DNA of 64,000 nt. Origin: a virus. The stretch lies in the IMG/VR virus record IMGVR_UViG_3300017957_000012, positions 1-64,000 of that record; one strand, 5' to 3'. This document shows positions 7,802-17,300 of the stretch, in pieces; position 1 is the stretch's first letter; the number at the start of each line of letters is the position of its first letter. A model generated the notes under the pieces. It was given only the letters and a program-made list of their open reading frames with translations. It searched no databases and was not told the origin of the DNA. A program made the position numbers and the translations under genes.

Positions 7802-9057
7802 TCGACAAACTCCGATGCATTTTGCAAATAATTCGTGTCCATCATATAATCCCATACGAAATTGATTTCTTTTTGAGACCACATATGTTCGGGGACGCGG
7901 TTAACAAAAGAAGAGTGAACCCACCAATCTTCAAATGAAGTAGTAGGTGAAGAAGCAACATCATTAACTACGAGTTTATATCCCTTTTCAATCATAAACT
8001 CGCGCTGCTCGTCTCTTGCACTCGATTGACCCGATTCAGTATGATTATGCGCAAACTGAACGATATTGAATTTATAATGATCGAATGGAATATTCTTAAG
8101 AACACCGATTGAGAATCGACCACAGTCAATTTGCAAAAGATCAACTTCATGATCCATACACAATTGGTGGAAAAGATCTTCGTAGTTTACATGCATAGCG
8201 TCTGCGCAAATCACAGTATTGCTTCTCTTAGATGAGAAATCATACGCAAACTTTTCTTCTTTGTCGATTGATACGCCTTTCCAATCAAACTTTGTTTCGA
8301 GCAATGCCGTGTTATTATTAACGAAGGGATCGCAACTACCAAGCTCTACGTAAGTACCGCCGCGCTTTCCATTTAATAATGACAGCACAAACATATCTTG
8401 GAAATGAGCCGAATAGTTTTTATCGATCGTAGATAATCCATCGAACGTAAATTTGTATCGCTCAAAATCCGGACATTGATTGTAAGTAATTGAGTGTGGA
8501 TAACCCACTTCTTGTACGAGCTGATCAGAAAGTCGCCTATAGTGTGGTCCTTTCTTCATTCTATATCTAAAGTTGAATAGCGCGTCTCGAGATGATTTTG
8601 AACCAAGCCATTTCCAATCTGATAATGCCTTTCCGTAATAAAATGCAAACTTGCCAGGATAGCCCACGTCTTTAATAGGATCTTCTAGATCATCGAGTTC
8701 AAGAGCTCTTAAACCATATTCAGCGTAAAGAAAATGATTCCTCCAGTCTCCCCATGATTCGTAGTGCTTCATCATGAGGTAAAGTGCTTCCGGTCGATTA
8801 GGTCTCAGGCGCAAAGCGTGTTGCAATGACATGAGTACACTGTGCTTACGATCTCTTTGTCGACGGTAAGCTTCGGCCATATACACCATACACTTATATT
8901 GAAAATCTACGTCTTCTTCTTCGATATCTGCTGCTCTCAAATAAAGACCAATCGCCATTGCGCCTTGCTCAAGCCTATCATATTCTCTAGCCATATCGAA
9001 TATTTTTTGAGGATTCTTTGAATCAAGTGCAAACTCAGTAACTAACTCATTTAACAT
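7798..9057 (-). CDS. TPR protein with FkbM-like methyltransferase domain
   Basis: 419 residues. Residues 1-120 are helical repeats of TPR type ('AMAIGLYLRAAD', 'HALRLRPNRPEALYL'), a form often attached to glycan-modifying enzymes in marine T4-like phages. Residues 215-385 look like an FkbM-family S-adenosylmethionine methyltransferase: 'GGTYVELGSCDPFVNNNT' (233-250) fits the cofactor-binding loop, 'GVSIDKEE' the acidic ribose-binding strand, and 'VDLLQIDC' (305-312) the post-core strand. FkbM enzymes usually O-methylate sugars or polyketides. In the usual 'IDVEG' motif this protein has IDCGR, so activity is not assured. The start lies one base after the previous stop and the end overlaps the next start, so the three genes form one translational unit. 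Confidence 0.78.
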   Translation of the reverse strand: MLNELVTEFALDSKNPQKIFDMAREYDRLEQGAMAIGLYLRAADIEEEDVDFQYKCMVYMAEAYRRQRDRKHSVLMSLQHALRLRPNRPEALYLMMKHYESWGDWRNHFLYAEYGLRALELDDLEDPIKDVGYPGKFAFYYGKALSDWKWLGSKSSRDALFNFRYRMKKGPHYRRLSDQLVQEVGYPHSITYNQCPDFERYKFTFDGLSTIDKNYSAHFQDMFVLSLLNGKRGGTYVELGSCDPFVNNNTALLETKFDWKGVSIDKEEKFAYDFSSKRSNTVICADAMHVNYEDLFHQLCMDHEVDLLQIDCGRFSIGVLKNIPFDHYKFNIVQFAHNHTESGQSSARDEQREFMIEKGYKLVVNDVASSPTTSFEDWWVHSSFVNRVPEHMWSQKEINFVWDYMMDTNYLQNASEFVE

Positions 9058-9058
9058 A

Positions 9059-10093
9059 TTATCCTCTCACTACGAAATCAAAGAAAACCTCTTGCGGCAT
9101 CTTCAATATAAAAATTCCATTGTCTTGGAAGCCATAAGAAATCAAAGCATCTGTCCCAGCAAATGCTAGGCCGGTGGCAAACTCAATTACGTGCTGAGAT
9201 CCTACTCTCCAATCAGTCTGTGAACCCATGAAAGTAAAATCTTTAGTATGACTAATAATGTTCCAATCATCATCCCAAATGATTGCTCGATGAGCGTAGT
9301 GACCGTCTTTTCTTCCATGGCTATCTTTCATCAAATCAACTTCGTGAGTGATCGCCATTCTTCGATCTGGCGCGATTTGTACAACCTGAGTTCCGCCTCT
9401 TACATCACGCCAGAGTGTAGGATAGGTTCGTGTTTGTTCATGCACAATTTGCTCAGTTGTCCCATCTTCAATGTTAAACTTTACGACCTCTGTGGGATTA
9501 GTCCATTTTACGAAGTGCCATGGCTTATCGAGAATTGGCATCCAATTCTTTTCACAGTAAGATTTATTAGGCGGAGGAGCGGGGATAGGGTACCTTCCAA
9601 TTTCTTGCCATATACCATCTACAAAATCTATTTCACAAAGCTCCATACGCCCAGTGCCTTTGTCGTCATAAGCATCTCGTCTTACACCGCAAAGAAACAT
9701 TCGATCTTCCCATACAAAAAGTCGAGCATCTTCAAGGCCAATAAAATTCCACGTTGGCTTCGTGTTAAAGTTCATTTTAACTTGGCCAGCAGTGAGCAAA
9801 TTCATATCAGCGTCAAGCTCACATACGATATTATGTGTCGTTAAGCTAATATCATTTTCTGGATGGATATATTGAAGAGGCCCATAACAATGGGGAAATT
9901 TATGATTTTCACTATGATGAAGCGTATAATTTACATGGCGAACATTCATGAATAATTTTCCATCTCTATTAAAGAGAGAAGGATTCATGATACCTGTTTC
10001 GCCTGTAAGTTCTTTAGGTAAGATAACGGGGTGAATTGACCCACCCCTTTTTAATGCGTAGTAAACGAGACCATGCAAACGCAGATCATGCAT
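9059..10093 (-). CDS. Five-bladed beta-propeller glycosidase-like protein
   Basis: 344 residues, ATG 10093 behind GGAGG. The sequence has the repeating signature of propeller enzymes of the GH43/GH68/GH130 type and related mannosyltransferase/phosphorylase folds: 'NPSLFNRDGKLFMNVRHVNY' (37-56), 'IGLEDARLFVWEDRMFLCGV' (118-137) and 'EKNWMPILDKPWHFVKW' (181-197). The Glu-Asp-x-Arg and Glu-Lys-Asn-Trp groups are the conserved active-site-like positions. It would bind, hydrolyse or phosphorolyse an oligosaccharide, or build one. No secretion signal is present, so action is in the host cytoplasm or on the virion. It heads the three-gene sugar cassette and has an exact late promoter box 100 bases upstream. 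A catalytic role is inferred from motifs by eye; a purely binding role is possible. Confidence 0.7.
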   Translation of the reverse strand: MHDLRLHGLVYYALKRGGSIHPVILPKELTGETGIMNPSLFNRDGKLFMNVRHVNYTLHHSENHKFPHCYGPLQYIHPENDISLTTHNIVCELDADMNLLTAGQVKMNFNTKPTWNFIGLEDARLFVWEDRMFLCGVRRDAYDDKGTGRMELCEIDFVDGIWQEIGRYPIPAPPPNKSYCEKNWMPILDKPWHFVKWTNPTEVVKFNIEDGTTEQIVHEQTRTYPTLWRDVRGGTQVVQIAPDRRMAITHEVDLMKDSHGRKDGHYAHRAIIWDDDWNIISHTKDFTFMGSQTDWRVGSQHVIEFATGLAFAGTDALISYGFQDNGIFILKMPQEVFFDFVVRG

Positions 10094-10128
10094 AATACCT
10101 CCATAATGTATAAATTCAACTCAGAAAA

Positions 10129-10464
10129 TCAAGACCAAGGGAATACTTCTGTTTTCGTTACACCTTGTTTGTTGATTTTGTCTTGTATGCATTTATTTAT
10201 AATTGCAACGTCAGCATCGCTCAAAGACGAAGAAATCCACTGAAGAACAATATCTTCAGTAAGAGATTCATATGCAACAAAGTCTGCTTCTGCAACCTCT
10301 TCAGCAGATAAATGAGTTTTTCCCACATAAGATGCTTCAACATCATCGTCTGTTGTGCCTGTTTTACTCCAACTAATTTGTATTACAGAGTCAGATAAAA
10401 CAACACCATCTTGATTCGTCACATCTTTTTTGGAAATTTCTAAAACTTTCCATGAATAATTCAT
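10129..10464 (-). CDS. DUF7936-type small structural protein
   Basis: 111 residues. It belongs to the same family as the next gene upstream (10468-10908) and the gene at 29006-29419: an N-terminal 'YSWKVLEISKKDVTNQDGVV' strand pair, 'SVIQISWSKTGT', a 'FVAYESLTEDIVLQWI' motif and a Trp near the end ('VFPWS'). These short proteins are common in cyanophage-type tail gene clusters and are annotated as DUF7936, without known activity. The Shine-Dalgarno GGAG sits inside the previous stop region (GGAGTAA), so it is coupled to that gene. The 3' part of the gene contains an exact TATAAATA box that probably serves the sugar cassette downstream. Confidence 0.72.
   Translation of the reverse strand: MNYSWKVLEISKKDVTNQDGVVLSDSVIQISWSKTGTTDDDVEASYVGKTHLSAEEVAEADFVAYESLTEDIVLQWISSSLSDADVAIINKCIQDKINKQGVTKTEVFPWS
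10194..10201 (-). promoter_or_regulatory. Late promoter box TATAAATA ahead of sugar cassette
   Basis: Exact match on the minus strand within the 3' end of the gene at 10129-10464, 100 bases before ATG 10093 of the propeller gene. It would give the three-gene sugar cassette its own late transcript. Confidence 0.6.
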
Positions 10465-10467
10465 GAA

Positions 10468-10908
10468 TTACTCCGGTGCAGCAGTGTTTGCACTTTCTCC
10501 AAGTTCGTCTTCGCTGGGCGCACCTGGTGTCGGCGTTACTGGCTCTTCAGGGGCCCAAGGCATTGAAGCATCTCTAACGTTATGCTCACGATCAATGTCT
10601 CTCTGCATAACTTCTACGATATGGGCGCTATAAACCCTATCATTATTAACAAAGTCTTGAATCCAGCCCAAAACAGTTTCTTCTGTCAATGACGAAAAAG
10701 ATACAAATTCGCCAGCAGGAACGTTTTCAGCAGTAAAAGGTGTTGCACCCTGGTGTATAGCTGTGTGACCATTTGCATCAGTACCTTCTATTTTCCAAAA
10801 AGTCTGAACAACAGCATCGGTCAAAGTATCACCATCAGTGTTAACCTGATTGCGTACTCTCAAACCAGTCACTTCCCATGTATATGTAAATTCGTCGCTA
10901 AGTGCCAT
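10468..10908 (-). CDS. DUF7936-type small structural protein
   Basis: 146 residues. Compared with its neighbour at 10129-10464 it has the fuller family pattern: 'TYTWEVTGLRVRNQVNTDGD', 'AVVQTFWKIEGTDANGH', 'GATPFTAENVPAGEFVSFSS', 'LTEETVLGWIQ' and 'MPWAPEEPVTPTP'. A Pro/Glu-rich, probably unstructured tail of about 25 residues follows and is absent from the paralogues. ATG 10908 follows GGAG, and an AATAAATA late-promoter-like box lies about 30 bases upstream. A structural role in the virion is inferred from the family's usual location among tail fibre genes. It is a tandem duplicate of the next gene. Confidence 0.75.
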   Translation of the reverse strand: MALSDEFTYTWEVTGLRVRNQVNTDGDTLTDAVVQTFWKIEGTDANGHTAIHQGATPFTAENVPAGEFVSFSSLTEETVLGWIQDFVNNDRVYSAHIVEVMQRDIDREHNVRDASMPWAPEEPVTPTPGAPSEDELGESANTAAPE

Positions 10909-10937
10909 GTTTTTTAATCTCCGTTTGAATTTAAATC

Positions 10938-10945
10938 TATTTATT
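10938..10945 (-). promoter_or_regulatory. Late promoter-like box AATAAATA
   Basis: One mismatch on the minus strand, overlapping the stop of the gene at 10944-11378 and 30 bases before ATG 10908. Confidence 0.45.
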
Positions 10946-11378
10946 AATCTTCTGTTGCGCCGGCAAAATAATCGAGCGTCTTTAAATATGTGTATGCCTG
11001 AGTAACATAATTGTCTGGTGAATCAACATCAATAAACATTACACAGCGATGGTCAAGCCCCTCAGTACCAATATGTACTTCGGCCTCTACTTCACTTGCA
11101 TCTATACCAGCCATACCAATAGGTTTCTGGTCATTTTCTCGAGCTTCTTTATTTGCCCATATAGTCATAAAAATTTCACCAATGTATCCTTTTTTCCAGT
11201 GAACCTCAGTTCCTTCGTCCCAGACTCCACCGTTCGTATAACCAGTGGGATCGTAAGTATCTACGGGTGTTTTCAAATCGTGCATTCTTTTATGCACTTT
11301 TACGTCCGTAACTACAAAATAGGCGTTTGGTGCTGACAATCCAGTGCCGGGAATTTCGTAAGATTGAATTAAGGCCAT
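10944..11378 (-). CDS. Small conserved virion protein
   Basis: 144 residues, starting MALIQSYEIPGTGLSAPNAY. ATG 11378 follows the TAA of the giant fibre gene with no base between them, so translation is probably coupled. It contains 'VVTDVKVHKRMHDL', 'VHWKKGYIGEIFMTIWANKE' and a C-terminal 'TQAYTYLKTLDYFAGATED'. I recall similar short proteins from marine T4-like phages, always among tail genes and without assigned function. No membrane segment or signal is present. It may be a fibre-associated cap or attachment factor for the protein encoded immediately upstream; that is a guess from gene order. Confidence 0.72.
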   Translation of the reverse strand: MALIQSYEIPGTGLSAPNAYFVVTDVKVHKRMHDLKTPVDTYDPTGYTNGGVWDEGTEVHWKKGYIGEIFMTIWANKEARENDQKPIGMAGIDASEVEAEVHIGTEGLDHRCVMFIDVDSPDNYVTQAYTYLKTLDYFAGATED

Positions 11379-14300
11379 TTATAGGTTCTCCATTTTTTGC
11401 ATCATATTATATACCATTTCTTCCAGCTTGTCAATTTTTTCTTGCTGGTTATTTATAATTTCTTGCTGATCTTTGTGTGCTTCAACAAGTAGGCCTACCA
11501 TCTTTGGATAGTCAAGTGCATACTCATCGACTTCCTCTGCATAGGAGACAACTTCTGGTACGACCTCAAGAACTTCTTGTGCAATCATACCAAGCTGACG
11601 TCCCTTAAAGAGGTCATCACGCTCGTCAATTAAATCTTCTTTTCTTTCGTAGTAAACACCGCGCAATTGCAACACTTTATCCAAAGCATTATCAATTGTG
11701 ACGATATTTTTCTTCTTACGTCTATCTGAGTAAGCAACAACGTTACCGTTACAATAAAGTGAACCATTAATACGTACACGATATCCTGAAAGCGTCGAAG
11801 ATGAAGCAAAACCAGTACAGTTTCTGGCACGGTTATGATAGTATACCCAACGTCCTAGATCCTGAATATAGTAACCACCACTCGAGCTACCATCAAACAT
11901 TAAGTGGGGTCTATATGTTGAATCAGAGAATGAAAGACCTCTCCAACCACTTCTAGATCCGGTGATATTCCAAGAACCATAGCTCGACTGGTTATTTGGA
12001 TAGAAGGTAGCTGAGTTATAGGTGCTACGGATACCAACACCGCCACCACCAACGTGGAGCCATGTATTTGAGAAATTATGACTTAAGGTTGATCCCGAAC
12101 CCCCGTTAATTTGGAATCTTACAGTACTACTGTTATAATCATTAAAGAATCGCATACCACCGTAAGATGGGTTAGCAGCAAATGACATACCAGTGTGGTA
12201 TTGTAATACTAAGTCAGGATATGGATAACTCCAACTACCAGATTCCTGGAAGCCAAATGAGTATGCTGAGCTACTTCTTGTAATACCAGAGTTACCACCA
12301 GGATAAGGTGAGTTAATTCTGTTTGGAGTAAGCTGATTACATCTTGTAGTAGAGTTGCCATCAAAATAATAGCCTGCGCTATGGTCATAGTAGATTGCAC
12401 CATATACTCTATTGTAGAAGTATGCGATTGCGTTGTTACTTTCTCTACCGATATATGCTACGTTAAGTGCATTTGTTCTACCATTGTCGTGAATACGTAA
12501 GTAAGAGCTGCTGTTATTACTATTCGAATCAAGTCTTATGTTTACGTCATTATAAGAGTTGATCGATATACTATCACTAAAGTTATTGTTATAGTCAGTC
12601 GATGCAATACCATGGAAGCGATAATCGTTCCAACCCGAGCTTCCATTGTTCATTGTAATATAAGAGAATCTATGTAAAGAAGAACTCCGCGAACTATATC
12701 CTTGAGCGTAGCCTCTACTCGTGTTCGAACTGAAGTAGCTCGTATTAGTGATAGAAACGTTTAGACGAGAAGTAGAGCCTGGATCTGAATAGTAGCTCGA
12801 GCCATTATTACGATCATAGAAAATATAAGCTCGTAATGTATTAGCGTAGGTCTGACCATAAAGTTCATGGTTTGAGTTGCCACTGAAAATACGAAGAGCC
12901 CAACCGCCACCACTATGCAATAATCCAAAACCGGAACCATCGTAGTATACGTAACCACGACGACCTGTACTACTTCCTTGTGAGCCATTGTAGCGATCGT
13001 AGAAAATAAGACCGCCAACATCACTTCTACCATCGATGTGCCAATAGACGTTGCCTGGACTATAGAAGTGTCTGCCGTTTGCCTGGCTATATAAGCCTCG
13101 ACCCGAAGTATAGTTACGGAACCACCCGTAAGTATAAGTTTCATTACTTACTGTAGAATTCCATCTTGAAGTGCTTGCTGGGTCGGCATAATAGCCACTC
13201 GAATCAGTATCTACAAATCTACGCGCATAAAGGTAACCATTTGAACCACTTGGTGCGTCATTCACACCGTACATTGTGATGTGTTTCCAAGAGCTAAATG
13301 ACGACCATGTATTACGGAATCTTAATCCTGCAATTGGTCCGCCGGCTAGCTGCCAACCATATCTGGCTGAGCCATTAGAATAGTGATATGCCTGCACGCC
13401 CACCCAGTGAGATGTACCTGAAGGCTGATTAGGTGGATTGCTCCAAGTATCAAAAAAGCCCGAGCCCCAATCCGCAACACGAGTATTAAAGTCTTGTCTA
13501 CTCCAGCCTACTGCACCAGTCCAATAATTAGTGTCACTTGTAATAGTCGGCCTTGCATGGAAATAAGCACTACCACTATAGACAATATCTCTACTATGGC
13601 CTGGGCCACCAAGCATTGCTCTGGTTCTTAAACTAAAGCCATTAATATTAGAACTAAACAATGAAGCTGGATTTAAGTAATAACCTGTATTCGTCCAATC
13701 TGTATAGATCGTAGACGCTGTACCACCGGGATGTATGACTCTATTTGTACCCCAGCCAATGTTTCGACCAATTTGGAAATCGCTACCACCATTAAAGTAG
13801 ACAAAAGATTTAACACTATCTCCACTATCATGGATTGCCATTTCCCAAGTTTCTGAAGTGTTAGCAAGAATACCCACATTGATTGAGCCGGCCCATGATG
13901 TTCCATCCCACGCATAGTTACGATTAGTATGACCGATGTTCAAAGCACCTGGTTGTAAATTACCGGCCGCATAGTTAGAGTTCGCAATCTCACCATAAAC
14001 ATACATAGAGAGATCTTCGTTACCATCCCAGAAATATCCAGTCGAGCCGCGAGCTCTCAAGCGATTAACATCAACTACGTTCATTTGAGACGTAGAAGCA
14101 AAATCACCGTAAAAGCCGGGACTATTTCGATCTCTAAATCTCGTCGCGTCAATGTAGTTATTAATCAGAGTATTACCATCACCTCTGATAATCATATTCC
14201 ATTGACCGTCGAGACCACCATCCATGAAGCGAATATCTTCACCACCCGAGGTAGCAATTCTTAAGTGGCCGTCGTTTGTATCTCGTACCTGAATATAACC

Positions 14301-17300
14301 ACGAAGGTTGTTCGAACCTGGTGCACGCAATTGAATTTGCGCACCATTCATCATAGAAAGAGTGCTATACATGTCTATTGCAGCAACACGAGATGTGCTT
14401 GCAAAGTCACCATAATAGAAATCATTATCGCTATCGTAATATCTCGAAGCGTAAATATCTGCACCATGATTATACGTTACACCAGCGGTTGCGATTTGTC
14501 TCCACTGTGTCCAGTTCTGACAGCAATCTCTCAATGATCTTACTTGAAGAGGTGTTCTGTTCGTATTAATCCAGTCGGCTGCAATTTCAAATGCCTTTCC
14601 ATTATTATTGAAAGACGCAGTAATATCATAAGTAAATGGACTACCCGAACCTCCACTATAAGAAGAGTAAATTCCTAGACCTGTACCAACTACCTGACTT
14701 CTTCCACTCGGATAAACTTGTCCAGCGTTGTCAAAGTAAAGCTGTCCGTAATTTGGACTCGGGAAAGACTTAATTTCATTAACATTAAGTCGATTGATTT
14801 GTGAAGTACTTGCCGGATCAACGTAGCGGTTGCCTGGGTCGGATCTATCACGGAAAATGTTAGCGTAAAGATCTCCGCGTACCTGTGTGCTTCCATTTAC
14901 ATCAAGCTTAAATCCGCCTGCCGCGGCAGAGCCACCGCCACCAACAAAAAGATCGCCATTACTTTGCCAACGAGAATGAACTCCATTCCCGCCATTACCA
15001 AAGTAAATATTATCGCCATCATAGTAATTAATGTATGTTTGGTGACCACTAGCTGCATCGATGTGTAAGTTACCATCAGTCGTTACGACAGACGCTACAC
15101 CGGTGTTATTAATATATTCTCTACCATTACCACCAACTTGGATATAATCACCCCAAGTATTATTTGGGCCGATGAGCATTCTGCCTCTAAGTCTCGCAGA
15201 TTCCGTGGTATTCGCTGGTTCTATGTAGTAACCAGTAGAATCACGATCTCTGAATCGATAAGCATCAATAAGATCAGCAGTAATATCATCAGCAAGAATA
15301 TCATTAGCAACGACATTATCGACAAGTAAATTCGATTCTACGTTGCGACGCTTGAGCATAATACCGCCATATTGGCGAGTAGCTGGGCCACCGCCTGATG
15401 GATAGTTCATAAGAACAATTACACGTACGTACCTACATCCTCCGCCGTCTGATCCATTATAAGGTGTGTGAGACGTAGGAATTGTTGTATGGCCTCTGAA
15501 TGTAGTCCAGCTCGTGCTTGTGTAGTTATTACTACTAACTACGAAGTATGTAATACCATCATTGCCAGCAATTGGTCGCTTATCTTTATCGTAACGGCGA
15601 ACACCCATGTAAACAAGACCGCCAGAACCACTCACGCGCCTAACAGATATTTCACCATAAATGTCTTCGCCTGGCGCTACAGGAATATAGTCTGAGTCAA
15701 AGACTCGATAAGCGCCAGTTTGTACGACTCGTCCAGCAAACGGTGCGTCTTGAACATCAACATATTCGCTCTGCGCGATATTATTCGATTCTGCACCTTT
15801 GAGCCCAGAAGTGACTTCGGCTTGTGTATATTCAGTAAAGTCGAAGAGAACAAGATCAGCACCACCAGAACCATAAGCCGGATTAAGCGAAATATCTCCA
15901 CCACTTCCAGAGATGGCAATATTAGGTGCAGTGAGGTTACCAGTAAAGTGTGCATCACCATTGTCTAAATCAATAGAAGCTCTTAGATTTCCATTACCAA
16001 TAAAGACAATTTCATTCGGGTTTGAAGTACTGAAGTAAGAGCGATATGGATTATTGTTACCCGCCCACATAATACCCCAGTCGCCCGCCGTTCTCCAAAT
16101 CCAATGGGTGTAATCTTGCGTATCGAGTAATACGTTATTGTTACCGTCACCAGAAGTTTGGAAATTATCTCGACGAATAATGCCTGGGATTCTTAGAGCA
16201 TAGCTTGTATTACCGGCGTCGAGATCGAGTCTCCAAGTTGTACTATTCGGTGGATGGTAAATTGGTGCTCGCATTTGGTTTGTAGCAAGCGCATAACCGT
16301 TCTCAATCGAGAATTGCTCTCCACCTGCGTAGTATAATCTCGTACCAGCACCACGATACCATTGCTGTTGCCATTGATTATCGACATCATTGTACATGCC
16401 GTGACGAACAGCATCACCTGGTGTCATCCATACAAAGTGACTAAGTAAGCTCCAACCTCTCCAACCATTCTTACCGTTGCCGTTAATCTGCAATGAACCA
16501 TAATCGCCGGATACGTAATCGATATAAATGCTTGTATCATTATCGTACGCAGGATAAATTCGATTTGTTCTCAGCGTATTAACACGAGAAGTACCCGATG
16601 GATCTACGAACCATGTAGTAGGTGATGTTGTGTCCCTGAAGATTGGTGATCGGATTTCATTATTGGCAAGGAAGTATCCACTTTGCGTTTGTGCTTGTAT
16701 TATGCCGTTATAGTATAAATCGTTAGATCCGTTAAGATCAAATCTCATCAACCATTCATTGTCTACGTCATTGTACATTCCGACCGCAGAAGAATTGTTG
16801 TGCATAAAGACAACACGGCCGCCGATTGAGAATCCTTCCCATCCGTTACGACCACCGCCGTCGACCATGAATGAACCATAGTCGCCAGTAGGCTCTCTTA
16901 GTTGAACAGCATTACCATCAAGGGTGATTGTATTGAGTCTTGAATCACCGTCTGGGTTTGCATACCAGTTTGTATTAGTCCAATCATAGAAAATTGGAGC
17001 ACGAGACGAAGTCAAAGAAGTAGAATTACCTAGGTAGTCTACCCAGAAAGTATCTCGTATTGTACCTGCACCAGCACCACCCGATCCAATTGATGTTTGA
17101 ACAATGAAGTTACCAGAGCCTTCTTTATCTAAATTATCTGCGCTACCAGTATTGTATCCTGCTCTACCACCAATACGAACTTGAGGTGTATAGTTTGCAT
17201 TACTATCTCTAAAATTAAATGCAACCCAAGATTCAGGAGCATCAATATCTCCGGTTCCGTCACCATTGTCAATAGTTAATGCAACAAAATCGTTTTGAGG

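Noticed and set aside
7802-7882. Upstream start of the nucleotidyltransferase gene
   Set aside because: The 27 extra residues overlap the previous gene, and MKIVIVTGGFDPLH is the natural N-terminus of the fold.
9248-9844. A 198-codon plus-strand frame
   Set aside because: It lies wholly opposite the propeller gene, has no ribosome site or recognisable domain, and the coding signal is clearly on the minus strand.
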